Positions 23,155 to 35,171 of a stretch of DNA of 64,000 bases are shown here, one piece after another; the stretch's first letter is position 1; each line of letters begins with the position of its first letter. Where the stretch lies: the NCBI GenBank assembly GCA_001414485.1, contig LLEY01000194.1:1-64000 (forward strand), written 5' to 3'. The translations under genes and the position numbers were made by a program. The notes under the pieces were generated by a model, which did no database searches, was not told the DNA's origin, and worked only from the letters and a program-made list of their open reading frames with translations. This stretch comes from Calycina herbarum. Lineage: Eukaryota > Ascomycota > Leotiomycetes > Helotiales > Pezizellaceae.

Positions 23155-24300
23155 GCTGCCGGAATGTACTATTTGTGGGTGGTTTACGTGATTGTATGAG
23201 CTTTTATTGTTCGGTGGAGTTATGGTCTGTTTATGCAAGTGGATATAGCAGGAGTTAACCGGGGGAGTGTAAGGTAACGCGAGGATCTACCTAAGCGAAG
23301 CAAATAATATTATGTCTAAAGACCATTCGCCACATTTCTTTTTGAACACTGTTAGCTTCTTTTGGATTTGAAGTCTGAAGCGTATTTCCACTTCTCTTCT
23401 AGTATAAATCCAGTATAACGTGAGATGTGTAATCAAAGACAGCGGCCTGTTTCTTAAGATTATTTTTTTTTAAAGAAAGGAACTCTATTTTGTGAGAGTA
23501 GGACGCTGGAGAAGGCTGTACTAACAAATGCTTAGAGTAGTGAAGTGGAGTTTCACACCTTTTAACTTACTCTCTTCCGCTTTGCTAGGACTCTTCCCGT
23601 GAAAACGCTGACAGATTTGAAAACATTTACAGCTTAAGCGACCAGAGCAAATATCTAAGAAGCAAGAAGATGGGGCTCTCGGTTGGACATTCAAGAGTGA
23701 TTTATGCGCCCGAAAGGAGACATAACATTCGATGAGAGATAACACTTCATCTGGAAGGACGAAATTTAGTATGAGATATAAAGTTCAAGTCATCACCCAA
23801 AGATCAACATAACTCTAACGTTCAATGGGAGGTCTTAAATTCCTTTGGATTCAACGCCCGATAGGAGGTCTAACGTTCATAGGTATGGCATTTTAAATGC
23901 GCCAAAGGTCAATAACCATTAAATCGTAAATCGAAAATGTCAACATTTTGAAATAGAGGGAGTAGAACTCAACTTTTGTTATCTAAGAAAGGAATAAATA
24001 TAATAAAATTATCCCTCTCTGTGTCTTTTCCTCGGCTTCCTTTTTCAACTGCTCTCTCGCTTTCTTGTCCTGGGATAGCCGGCTTAGCTATCTCTCTCTC
24101 TCTTACTAAAGAACGAGTAATAATGATTAGGGAAGAGAATACCACAATCAGAAAACATCATGGCAAAGAAAGGGGCGAGCAAACATGTCGGGGGGAAGTT
24201 CTCCTTAGCGTGGGTAGGGAGACTCTGTCTCTAGGTAACTAGAATTTTCCCTCTCTTCTTTTCTCTGTAGTTTTCATCCTCTTTCCTTCCAGTGGCAGTG
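23155..24300. other. AT-rich gene-free region (left part)
   Basis: No supported coding region. 23790-23910 contains loosely repeated phrases (GTTCAATGGGAGGTC / GATAGGAGGTCTAACGTTC) that may be remnants of a small tandem duplication. A short CT-repeat occurs near 24090. Confidence 0.4.
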
Positions 24301-24639
24301 TTAATAAGGGATGAGGCGATGAATAGAAACAGAAAGTAGGGGTTGGCGTGGTGTTGAGATTTCTTCAAATCCGACGAGACTGACTTCGCCGTCAACTCCA
24401 TTGCTGTCCTCTGTGGCCGAGGATTCTTGACGATCGTGTGTTGAAGATATGGTACCGAAGTTGCTGTCTCTAGGTAAGGTACTGATTGTGAGTTCCCGCA
24501 GCAAAGCCAATGTTGCTTCATCCAAACCTAGACGGCATCTTCTGAATGGGGTTGTTTGTTTAGGCGGTGTTGTAATGTTGCCAGATTGTGAGAGTTGAAG
24601 ACTTTCTTTATAGAACTGCTTGTTGTTGCTAAGCGAGAC
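24301..24639 (-). pseudogene. Orphan reading-frame fragment, about 113 codons, no start
   Basis: The minus-strand frame is open from 24639 to a stop at 24301-24303 and looks protein-like: NNKQFYKESLQLSQSG, then TPFRRCRLGLDEATLALLRE and SLVGFEEISTPRQPLLSV. It contains no ATG and lies inside otherwise AT-rich DNA. I do not recognise the family. It may be a relic exon of a lost gene or transposon, or chance. Confidence 0.3.
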
Positions 24640-25883
24640 TTAGAACGTAGTAAAAGTGTGTTAGTAAGAATTGGAGCAAGGCATTCTCAAACAATAGTTA
24701 CAATTGTTCTAGAATGTTTCAAAAAATTCAAAGTAGGTGCCGGAGGGCAATGTCCTTCTCTTACATCTCATAACTAAACTTCTTCAAGTTTGCTTATACT
24801 CACACTAAAGCATTGCACCAACGAGGAACGACACTAGTTAGGATGGAACGTTGTATGAGAGTTAGAAACAATATGATGCAATTTTCATTTCACGATTTAG
24901 TGGTTATTTGCCTTTGGCATGCCCTAATGGGTAAGATAATAAAGGTTTGAAGTAACAATTAGTAATTTCGTTTAGTGATACAAGTAGGAGATTTACAAAG
25001 TTTGAGTAGTGTTACTGTTGAGTTTTAGTAAATTCAAAGTAGTACTTTTATTTTTTTAATCAAGTGAAGATGTAGTTGAAGTGAGATATCGAAAGCTCAA
25101 AGTAACAAGAGGTAATTCTGTTAAACACTTTAGGTTGAAGAATTAAATAATTGGTGTGATGTTAATAGTTCTAAGTTTCTCAAGCTACAGAGAGTAAGTT
25201 ATTCTTCGCCGTAAGTTCATACATCTAACGTCCTTTTACTAAGTCAGATCATGTATTTACAAGATTTAAGGTCATGAAATTATTATATCAATCATGCTTT
25301 TCTATTTGAATTGAAAATTAAAACCGCTTCAGTGATGTTACAACTACGAATTTTCAATACTAAAATAAGGTAAAGTTCAAATATTCGTAAGGTCTTAGAT
25401 AGTATTTAGTTGTACTATTTCAGGTCATATAATCATGAGATTTATATGAGATTTCGATGAGGTAAAACTAAGGGCCTACATATTCTTTTTTAAACAATAC
25501 TCTAGTAAAAAAGTCTCATTCAACTAATTATAACCTAAAGTTGAGGCATTTACAAAGTTCAAGACGAATTACTGTTACTATTTTCCAGAAGCAATATTAC
25601 CCAAAAGGATATTCATATAAAGTTGACATACTTAATATTATTTCTCATCAGAGGTAATGCATCATAAATTATGAAGTAAATTTACAAGAATAGTGAATTG
25701 GGGTCTCACATCTTCATCACAAAAACTTTTTGGTCAATTAATTTCATTCACTGGCTATCTCTGGATCGCTATCTAACTGTCTCCAATTCACTCAATTTTG
25801 CCCCAATTCAATAGCTATCATCAACTTCACCATTGCCAATCCACTAAAGTTCATCTCCGATGTACAAATCCGAGAGCAATATC
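24640..25883. other. Strongly AT-rich gene-free region (right part)
   Basis: No coding frame longer than about 60 codons. The composition is A/T-rich with many GTAAAGTTCAAA-like words, consistent with an old, heavily mutated transposon (possibly by RIP) or simple AT-rich spacer. No terminal repeats found by eye. Confidence 0.4.
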
Positions 25884-27496
25884 TCAAAACTTCTTCATTG
25901 CGGCCTTCTCCAAATTGGCAGCATCCTGCAACATCTGCAATCGTGTGAACTGATTTCCCTGCAAATTCGGAGCAATCAAAGGTGGAGGCGGCTCAGAATT
26001 CGCCGGCTTTCTCAATTTCTTGACCTTGATACCAGCCGCAATCTTCCTCTCCCGCTCCGCCATCATGTCCGCACGCTTCTTCTCCTGTTTCTCCTTGGCC
26101 GTCATGATTCGACCCACGTCTTGCCAGACGACTCCATTGTTGTGTGTCATATGACGATCGAGAGCCTCTCGCGAGGGGTTGGATTTGTAGATCTCTGGAT
26201 TTGGACGCCTCGACTTTGGACCTGGCTTTTGGCGTGGTCGAGGGACGACAGGGATGAAGAAGGGACCGATAGGAGCGGATCTGATAATCGGTGCAGCGTG
26301 GGGTGCATCTGGGCTATGAGGGGTGCCGAGGGGGGTGTAATAGACGTTGTGTGGTTTCGGGTTACTGATGGGAGGGTATCTCATATCATCAGATTTACCA
26401 ACAGGACCAACAGGAACTTCCTCGTCTTCAACACCGCCGGTTTGCTCTCGTGAAGGTGATGGGCCATGAGCAGAACCAGAGTCACTCTCGCAATCAAGCT
26501 CATCTCGGTGGTAGACGACCTTCTTGAGGCGCTTACGAGAAGCTGTTTGATGAGTATCAGTACGTAGTTATTGAGCACGAGGAAGGCGGGGATGCTTACA
26601 TGGTTTAACTGGTTCCTCATAATCAGAATCGTCAAGTTGTCCCTCAGAGCTATCATCTTCTGAAATAACATGTTTCTCCGCTCTGTTGGAAGATCTCGTA
26701 GCACGGGTAGAAGGAACAGGGCGCGTAGCTGTTGTCTCAAGGACTTCGGAGCGTTGAGATGGCTTTTTCGTTGTTGGAGTATCTGCGAGCTCATTGACAT
26801 CAGGCAAATCCTCACCGTCGTCGACCTCTTCATCACCCAACATATCCTCATTATCGTAATTGTAAGCAGCCGAAGCAACTGAACCTTCATTCTCATTTGC
26901 ACCACGAGCAGATCCCGCAAGTGCGCCCTCGAACTCCTGTGTGCCGTAGCCCCAGTCGACGGGTGCTCTAGCATTCGTAGCAAGCAACATCTGTTGAGGA
27001 CGGTAGTGAGACTTGACAACTGGTCTTGGATTGTTGGCAGCTGGCCGAGGGGGTGGTCGTCGGTTGAGTGGTGCGCTGTTGATGAAGTCGAAGGTACCAC
27101 GGTCCTTTGCACGATCACTGAAGTAGTTACGAACGCATTGGGTGAGGCAATGAGCGTCATAGCGGCGGCGAACGTCTAGAAGATATAAAGTAAGCCTTTG
27201 GATCCTTAAGGTAACGAGATGAAGCTTGCTTGATGAGCTCAATGGGGAAGGTAGAGTAGGGTTTGAATAGCATGAGATAGTGTGGGGCAAAATGAAGGAG
27301 TTGACTGGGAACTTGTCAACTTACGGTTCTGGTCCTTCATGGCGATGTGCATATTGGTTGCGCAGTCTGTCCAAGACATTTCATCCTTTCGTTGCTGCTG
27401 GACAACGACATCCCAGATGTATCGCAACTCGATATCGCTCCAAGACTTGCCTGGGTTCCTTGGCTTCTTCGTGACTGAGGCCATCGTGGACATCAT
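25884..27496 (-). CDS. SANT/Myb-like domain protein, 468 aa, unknown function
   Basis: Exons on the minus strand are 27496-27325, 27175-26600 and 26542-25884; phases close. The N-terminus contains GKSWSDIELRYIWDVVVQQQ and, across intron 1, MHIAMKDQNHVRRRYDAHCL, a tryptophan-bearing helical segment resembling a SANT/Myb repeat. The middle is acidic and Ser-rich (NEDMLGDEEVDDGEDLPDVN, SEDDSSEGQLDDSDYEEPVK). The C-terminal third is Pro-rich then basic and coiled (TAKEKQEKKRADMMAERERK, IKVKKLRK). This suggests a nuclear chromatin or transcription protein, but I do not recognise it. The start could be any of three close ATGs (27496, 27493, 27484). Intron 1 (149 nt) is longer than its neighbours, so an extra small exon is possible. 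Confidence 0.8.
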
Positions 27497-28532
27497 GGGC
27501 GATGGTTGTAGGTTGGATGAAGGATAGAAGAAGGAGAGGGAAAATGGTTGCAGGAAAATCGTGGCGGGGTAACGAGGGGTCGCCTTGAAATATGGATGAT
27601 TTGTGGGGCGGTGTAAAATTATTCCGAAAATAGGAGTCTTGATAGAGATTCATTGGTCCTATTGAGGTAATTATCGGCAATAATCGGGATTGTCCCGCTC
27701 TTCGTTGTTATGGTGAATGATTCACAGAAAGTTAAGCGAGCGCAGCGAAGTTAGGGGAAGTGTTGTTCCAACAACCACACACAATCATGTATATATGTTC
27801 TGCATTCTCAATTATTCCAACCCATCTGAGATAAGAAGAACCAATCCAGGAACACAAGCAAACCCAGAACTGAACTGTTAATTAGCTTGAGATGTAAATA
27901 GTGAAATTTTACCCAATCCACTCCATTGTCTCAGCTACCCACCACAAAAAGATGGGATGGAAGTAGACTAGAAATAGCACCTAGGATATTTGAACTCTTG
28001 TTCTTTGGTCTTAGCTTGATGTTCTCTATTATCTCAACCCACCAAGACAATAATAAAAATAATAAAATGGCCTAAAACTACGTCACAAACACAATTTTAC
28101 ACGGTACATTCTTCTATCACAACTACCCCAGGTCAAAAGAATAAACAAATCACTAAAAAAGGCAAACAAAAAATACAGCTAAAAGTACGTGGTGAGTGCG
28201 AGCTTTATAACCACGGCCTAGAATGATCAAATGTAGCGAACAAGAAGCCCCCAAACGGCAAAACACACGTCACCATCGTATTTCTTTTGACATCCAACTC
28301 TTACAAGCCTATTTACATAGACCCTTTTAAGAATTGGAGCAGATTTGAAGCATTAAATGGAGTAACTTGCGAAACACGTTTCCGCAATTGAAGAAAAGGA
28401 GGAATAATCAAAACAGCAGCATCGCAGAAGAACAAGCATACGGGGACTGCGCAGAATTCTAGTAATTTAAATTACATTACCGGCTTGTCTATCTTCTAAA
28501 ATACACTATGGTACAATATAACCTCCACTTCA
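27497..28532. other. Spacer between two minus-strand genes
   Basis: No supported gene. It covers the leader of the SANT-like gene and AT-rich DNA from about 27750 to 28500. Nothing else recognised. Confidence 0.4.
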
Positions 28533-29632
28533 TCAAAAAGGACTTGAAGGATCGGGAGGGGCGTAACCTCTTCGGAGGATGAAGTTTGCGAAGCGCTGCT
28601 CTGCTTTTGCGAACTTTGAGATTTGTTTAGCAGCTATCATTCTCAAAAGGAAGGGGAATTTAAAGCGATTTGAAGGGCATGAATGCGCAAGGAGGAACAT
28701 ACAAAGCTTAACTTCTGTGGACCCAAAACTCCATCTTTTAGAAAACATGAATAGCTTCCCATGGTATTTGCAAGCATGACGTCGGTTGTGAGGCGGTCAC
28801 CAACGACCTGTTGATGAGAAAGGTAGTCAGCATTCTCTGCGTTTATAGTTGCTCTATGAGATATGATACTCGGGGACTCAAAAGGATACATGGATGTATT
28901 TTGAGAAAGCCCTACATTGATGAAGCTTTGAGGGGAATCGGAGGAAGAGCGCTTTCCAGCTTGAAACTGAAACCCACCGCTGGGAGACTCTTTCAATACC
29001 ACTCATATAAAAGATGAATGCCAAAAACATTCATACCAAGATAGAAAGAACTTACAACAACATGTTCCGGCTTCGTAACCCCAGTCTCTGGATGCTGCTT
29101 GAAATACTCCATAATCTCCGATCCACACCCAGGCTTCTTACTCAAATGCGGAAGAACATGTACACCCGTACTCTTGGAAACAGCCGCCGAGAGGGAAAGA
29201 GTTGGATCCGAGGATGAGCCCGCAGTATTGGAGACTATAAGAAGTTTGCGATCTGGATAAGTAGCTTTCAGGTGTGCAAAGTTTTTCTATGGAATTTGTT
29301 AGCAACTATTTCCAAAACTTTCATGAATTCTGAGAAGGAGAAATGATGTATGTACAGGACTTGGAGGCGAATTGGGTCAGCAAAATGAGGAATGAACAAA
29401 CCTCATACTCCTCAAAAACTCCATTTTCATGTGGTCTTGCGAAACAATTATCTTTATCCAGAACCACAGCTCTGATATCCACGTTCTTATACTTTCCCTG
29501 GAAAGCTCTATTCAGAGGTATTGGTAGATCGTTGAACGTAGCAATGGTGGATTGAGGAAGACATAGATTTGGACGCGCAATGAGTCTGAAGAGAGAGAGT
29601 GTTGCAGAGATATTAAAAGATGACATTTCCAT
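28533..29632 (-). CDS. GEP4: Mitochondrial phosphatidylglycerophosphatase (Gep4 family)
   Basis: HAD-family phosphatase that dephosphorylates phosphatidylglycerophosphate to phosphatidylglycerol in the mitochondrial matrix during cardiolipin synthesis. Exons on the minus strand: 29632-29402, 29286-29056, 28807-28703, 28613-28533; 215 aa. Family landmarks are NISATLSLFRLIARPNLCLP, FNDLPIPL, the nucleophile motif VVLDKDNCFARPHEN (Asp59 and Asp61 of DxDx), KLLIVSNTAG, KKPGCGSEIMEYF, VVGDRLTTDVMLANTMGSYS, and the end AEQRFANFILRRGYAPPDPS. The last intron uses donor GTATGT and acceptor CAAAG. Intron 2 (28808-29055) is 248 nt, unusually long here. The start may be 29632 or 29626. It is divergently arranged with SMD3, ATG to ATG about 255 bp apart. 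Confidence 0.93.
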
Positions 29633-29887
29633 TTGTATTATTATCAAAATGCCAGATCAGGTTTGAAGTCGGGAGGTTGTAAGTGAAGTGAGGTGGTTGT
29701 AATCGGGGGAGGCCCAGAGCTTCTGGGGTAGATAACAGGGAGCTTCACTAGCGCCAATATTTTGAGGTCCCATCTCGAGGTTCAGAACAAAGAACTCCAC
29801 GACTCTGCGCCAACTCCCACAACCACTTCCCCTCTCCAAATTAAATACCTATCCTACGACCGATTCTTCAAATACACTGCCGCCAAA
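29633..29887. promoter_or_regulatory. Shared divergent promoter of GEP4 and SMD3
   Basis: 255 bp separate the two start codons, so the promoters must overlap. The SMD3 side is CA/CT-rich (ACTCCCACAACCACTTCCCC). No specific factor site is claimed. Confidence 0.6.
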
Positions 29888-30521
29888 ATGACAAGCACAA
29901 TCGGTATCCCAATCAAGCTCCTCAACGAAGCGCAGGTTCGTCCTTCCCACCCCGCCTTTCTGCCCTCCCCGCGCAAACCCCCGCAAAACACGCTCTTGCT
30001 AACTTCTGGGTGATGGAATAGGGACATGTCGTTACTCTCGAAATCACAAGCGGCCAAGTTTATCGTGGAAAACTACTAGAGGGTTCGTTCTCCCTCCCCC
30101 AGTCCACCAGCCTCCCACCGATTCGCAAAGCAGAACGAGGATATATGATGACAGGATTGGCTTTGAGAGGATATATGCTGATTGTGTCTTTTAGCGGAGG
30201 ATAACATGAATGTCCAACTCAAAGATATCACTGTTACTGCGCGTGATGGAAGAGTGAGCCATTTGGATCAAGTTTATATTCGGGGAAGCCATGTGCGGTT
30301 TTTCATTGTGCCTGATATGTTACGGTATGTTTCCCTTTCCCCAACACCCCTTCTACTTCTCTCTCTCTATTTTGAATTCTATACTGACTTATCTGGCAAT
30401 CAGAAACGCACCAATGTTCAAATCCCGAGGCGTCAAAGGAAGAGGTGTCGGTCTGGCAAGAGGAAGAGCAACAGTCAGCAGAGCAAGAGCAAGTGGAGTG
30501 CGGGGAGCTCCTCGAGGATGA
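29888..30521 (+). CDS. SMD3: Small nuclear ribonucleoprotein Sm D3
   Basis: Core Sm protein of the heptameric ring on U1, U2, U4 and U5 snRNAs, required for pre-mRNA splicing. Exons 29888-29935, 30022-30082, 30195-30324 and 30404-30521 give 118 aa. Sm1 motif: [20 protein letters not shown] then [16 protein letters not shown]. Sm2 motif: [18 protein letters not shown]. The C-terminal tail ([20 protein letters not shown], then GVRGAPRG) is basic with GR/AR repeats like those methylated by PRMT5-type enzymes in Sm D proteins. Three introns in a 118-codon gene is typical of filamentous ascomycete Sm genes. The ATG (CCAAAATGAC) lies at the end of the divergent promoter. Confidence 0.97.
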
Positions 30522-30902
30522 AGCGTGGAATATTGAGAAATTGAATGGAAATGGGAATCTTCATAAAGGCGTGGGGCATATTTTGATTTGGGCGTTTTCG
30601 AGGACCAAAAAGTCAAGGCAGGAGAGGTGCTAGCTAAATTATGGCACTTTTTTTTCTTCCTACTTCATATGTGAAATCTGAATAGATATGCAGTACGATT
30701 CTCTCTGCTTTTTACTTTGGCGTGAAGACTCTACGGGGAGATTCTCAAAGACCAGGACTTAGTGTTCAAGCTTGATAGGTAATACTTACCAATGAGTGAT
30801 AATCCAGCCTCATCACGTGAAACCGTCAACCTTTTATCTATTCATCAACCATCTCATGCTCTCTCAAAAACCAAACACAAACCCCCAAAAGTAAACACAA
30901 AA
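30522..30902. other. SMD3 3' region and IRC6 promoter
   Basis: No coding frame supported. An A/C-rich plus strand just before 30903 fits a leader. Confidence 0.4.
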
Positions 30903-31956
30903 ATGGAAATCCAAAATCCCCGTCGAATCCTAGCAGTCAGCCAACCCGATTCCTCCCTCCTCGACCTCCTAAAAGGTTTTCATCTCATCCCCCTCCCTCA
31001 TTCAACCCCATCCAAAAACTAACAGCCAACCCAGAACTCACCACAACCCCACCCACCATCCCCCCCTCAGGCCTAGCAGGAAGCACCCACAACTGGCCCC
31101 TAAAAACCCCCTACTACACCACCACGCTCCCCATCTGGCTGGACGAAACCACCTCCCCCGCAACCTGGGCCTCGGACTTCCTGGCCCCCGAAGCAAAAGA
31201 AGTGCTCCTCGCCCTGGGCGCCTTTATCGTCTGTTTCCGCAAGCCCGTCACGACATCTGAATTCACCGCCATCAAAGACCTACTCAAACACGTAGGCGAA
31301 GTGGTGAAAGAGGGGTGTGGGTATTCCTGGGAGGGAGTCTGTTTAGCTGTTTCTTGTAAGAATAGTCAGACTCCCCTTTTGGCACTCGCAAAGGGGGAGT
31401 GGGAGGATATATGTCAGGACCATGGATTTGAGTATGTGGATCTGGAGGAGGGGGGGCGCGGGGAGAAAGGGATGAGGAATGAGTTTCGGGAGAGGGTGGG
31501 CGGGGAGAGGGTTAAGGAGGCGTTGGAGAGTAATGATTGGGCTACTGATGAGATGGCTGGGGATGAGGAGTTGGAGGATTTCTTGCTGAATGATGGGGAT
31601 GCGGCTTCGGAGGAGACGGGCTCTTTGGGGTTTGGTATTGATCCCAAGGAGATGGAGGAGGAGATGCGGGGGATGAAGAGGGCGATTTATGGGAATGGGG
31701 ATGATGACGATGACGACGACCAGGAAGGGAAAGATGATGACGAGGTTGAGAAGTTACAAGCCATGATGCTAAAGATGCAGGCGGTCAGAGGTACGTATTC
31801 CTCTCTCGTCTCTTCCCTTTACAGTCACAAATCACGATATCAAAAAAAAAAAAAGGATGCTGACGATTATTCCCAGGCATGGGCACAGATCTACCGGAAG
31901 CCGAGAGGAAACGTCTTGCTGCTAAGACAGTAAGTGAGATAATGAAAACCCTATGA
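30903..31956 (+). CDS. IRC6: Irc6 / alpha- and gamma-adaptin-binding p34-type protein
   Basis: Adaptor-binding regulator in clathrin traffic; relatives (yeast Irc6, human AAGAB/p34) bind adaptin and act as assembly chaperones with a small-GTPase-like fold. Exons 30903-30975, 31026-31790 and 31877-31956 give 305 aa. Recognisable segments are NPRRILAVSQPDSSLLDLLK, the Trp-rich strand HNWPLKTPYYTTTLPIWLDE, APEAKEVLLALGAFIVCFRK, and the final helix MGTDLPEAERKRLAAKTVSE. The middle (residues 190-270) is very acidic, with a Gly/Glu/Asp-rich linker and an uninterrupted seven-Asp run. The last intron holds a 12-A run. The third exon is short, but its end matches the family. Confidence 0.88.
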
Positions 31957-33253
31957 TATCTGATTTGTCCAAAAAACAAAAAAAAAAAAAGATTCTCAAT
32001 TGGTGACAAATTCCTCAAGAGTGAGACTGGTGATTCAACCCCCCACTTCGTAATCAGACCTGTCTCACCGAGACCCAAGACCTGTCTCATTACATCCAAG
32101 ACCCGCTAGCATGAATAGCTCGTCGAGTCGTGGGATTGATAGTAAACTTTGATTTCCCTTTCAGTATCCTGCGGTTCTTCAAGATAGACAGATTTAGCGT
32201 TAGCTCACTCACAAGCAACGGAACGAAGTAGAAGAGATTTGGTCGGTGCTCTTCAGCACTCTTGTATTCTTCAAGGTAGATATCAATTGAGAACGGGTGT
32301 TTTTTTATTTTATTAACCTGTCTTTTGTATAGGCTAATCCAGAATGTTTCGACTCTACTAACGTTCTGATCAGTCCAAGTTATTTATTTTAGATGGAAAG
32401 ATACACAGACAAGAAGTCTCCTCGGGTACATCCATTCGTTTCAAGAGTATAATTGGGTTTCTTTAAGTCACCTCATTATGAAAGTGGTTAAGAAGACAAG
32501 TTTATTTTCAAAAATTTATGATGAATTCCATTATTAAGCCCGAACATGATTATCATGACGTACGCACAACAATGCAGCAAATTCTGAAGCACGAGTACAA
32601 AGTTGTCCTCCATTGCATTCTGCACCATCCCCCCAACCTTCCCTTCCCACCCCCGCTCCAAAAAAACACAAAACACTACCACTCTCCAAGTACAAGCTTG
32701 CTACAATGCACCCCATCATCAGCTGCCAGAATTCCATTTATGTCCATCCAGCCCTTCCTACAAATGTTCTCCTCAGGAGAACATAATAAACACAATACAG
32801 AAGGGGATCTCTTCCTTTTCAAAAGTTCAAAACAACTCGAAGAAAAGGAGAATAAACACGCCGAGAGTAAATAACAGAAGAAAAAATTCAAAAGGAGAAA
32901 ACGATCGCTGTGCCAGACAAGCATGATATATCGAATTGAGAAATCGTCATGCAAGTTCGTGGCATAAAAATAGACAAAAAAAGTAGAGAATAATAAGAAA
33001 AAACAAGATCCAAAGCCGATGTCGAGGGGTGAAGCCAGATATTAGAACAATCCAAGTTCACACAAGAATTGAAAACGCGCAGGCCGTCATGTTGTGTATA
33101 TACCGGTAACCAACCAAAAGAAAAAAACACCATCCAACGCCTTCAATATTTTTCCACACTTCAAAGATTCGACTCTCAAAAATTTCAACTTCATCCACCG
33201 CACATTCAACTCGAACAGGAGCCATATGGAAAGCCACGTTCTAGACGTGGCAA
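31957..33253. other. Convergent spacer between IRC6 and the homeodomain gene
   Basis: 3' regions of two converging genes. No coding frame supported. An A-rich stretch occurs at 31975-31991 and a C-rich plus strand at 32620-32660. Overlapping 60-118 aa frames at 32488-32954 have no recognisable features. Confidence 0.4.
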
Positions 33254-35171
33254 TCATGATTCGAACTTTTGGTTCATGTTTTCTGGTGAAAGACTTGCTG
33301 GGTGCTCATCGAACGAGACAAGCTGGTTCATATCCATATCTGCTGCGGATTGCTCAGCAAAGGCTGGAGAGTGAGGATGCATGGGGAGGTTAAGAGTGTG
33401 TTTAGAATACATCTCATTCAAACCCGTGCCGTCGTCGGAGATGTTCGAATGTTGATCGTGCGACATGTGATAAACATCCGCCGAGTTGCTTCGGTGCATC
33501 ATTGAGAGTGGCGGTGATTGATCGACAATTGCTGGATCTCCATGGCTCATGAATGAGAGTGGGGATGCAGAAGGTGGGATCATGCCTCCAGCATTGTTAT
33601 CGACCATAGGGTTTGGTGAGAGGTATGGCACAGAGTATGGAGCATTGCCGTAGGCAGATGCTGGTAGGCCTGCCGTGTCGGGTGGCTGAGAGAAGAAGGC
33701 GGGGCTGTTGAACTCTGATGGAGATGCCGTGGTTGCTGCAGACATTGGGTATTGTCGGTACTCCATTCCATATCCCGTCGAGGTGTCAATTCGGAGGTTT
33801 GGTCCTAATGTGCCGAGGGTGTTTGGCTGTTGTGGGATAGGAGCAAAGATATTTGGGTTGTGAGGTTGTGATTGGGTCTCGTTGGGGTGTTGAATGAGGA
33901 AGGATGGCATGGGGTTGTTGAACATGGAGAAATCGACGGCCATTGGGACGGATCGACTTCTTTGTCTCTTGTGGCCTGGTCCGCGAGGATTTGGCGCAGT
34001 GTTGACACCCCAGCCCTCTTGGAACATACCAACATGAGCTTGCGCATTGTAGTTTGGTTGGGATGCGGGGCGGTGACCAGTTGGAGAGACTGGTGCTGAT
34101 ACCGAGAGCTGCTGCTCGAAAGAGCTGTGACGACCCATGAAGGTATCGAGTGAGACAAGCTTAGCCAACTGTCCACTAAGAACCTTGGGGTGACCTCCGA
34201 GGTGGTGCACCATGATTTGAGATGCCTGCTGGTCTTCCGTGAAATCACCACATTGGAAGAATCCACCAGATCCAGAAGAATCCATGAAGAAGTTTGGTGG
34301 TCGGTTGAGCTCAACTACAAGACCGCCAGGCTTTCCAGATTCCATATCTCCATTTTCCAGGAAGATATTTTTAACGAAAGCGAATGGGTATTCGATCTTG
34401 TAACCTGCTTGGTCGTTGTTGATGTAATAGGTCATGGTCGCCTTATCTGGGGAGTAGAAGATGATCAAGTCCATCGTATTCTGACCCACTCGTCTCCACG
34501 AACCGACACTAAGTGACCGGCACGAAAGATGGTGGATAACTAGGATTGCATTAGCATGGGAGCCGCAACGTCGGACGAACTAAACCTACCAACTTTACCT
34601 TGCTGGTTTGGATCGCCTCCCATCATCATGGCGCTGCTGCCATATGGCATCAATCCTGAGCGGCCGAGGAAGTTACCACCGAGCGACTTTCCGGATTCCA
34701 TCGCTTGGATGGCCAGATACTGTCGCATCGATTCTGGAATGGCATCACAGTCCTCGCCGGTCTCGATGCTCTTCTTGGCCAGCAACTTTATCTTGGCGCG
34801 TCTGTTGTTTCTATTAGTTTCACATCCATATCGATCCTTCCCCCCTGTATCAAGACCTACCGATTTTGGAACCAGATTTGGACTGAGCGTTCTGTCATAT
34901 TAATGTCTTCAGCAATTCGCTCTCGGACCGTGGCGGTAGGGGTGGGGTTCTTGTTGAATTCCATCTCTAGTGTGACTAATTGGTCTTGGGTAGCACGTTG
35001 ACGCTTCTGGTTCTTTTGTTGTTGGGTGAGGGTGCTCTTGCGAGGAGCTCTACGAGACGCGGAGGTGCTGCTCGCCGAAACGGACGCGGTCGGGCTGGGA
35101 GTCGAGGACATCTTGATCGCCGCGTCTTCCTGAGAGATTTCCGACATGCTGTCGAACTGGTCGTTGATCAT
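33254..35171 (-). CDS. Homeodomain transcription factor (Htf1/Hox1/Pah1-type)
   Basis: Exons on the minus strand are 35171-34861, 34801-34590 and 34539-33254; 602 aa. A Ser/Thr-rich N-tail is followed by a homeodomain at about 53-112: basic [20 protein letters not shown], helix 2 [10 protein letters not shown], recognition helix [17 protein letters not shown]. An intron splits Arg104 in the recognition helix. After [16 protein letters not shown] comes a conserved block, [20 protein letters not shown] then [20 protein letters not shown], typical of the ascomycete group that includes Magnaporthe HTF1, Podospora pah1 and Botrytis HOX8, regulators of conidiation and hyphal development. The rest is Pro/Gln/Asn/Ser-rich. 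The upstream frame stays open to 35585, so the start is uncertain; I prefer MINDQF at 35171. Exon 2 could instead end seven bases earlier in the transcript, at 34597. Confidence 0.9.
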
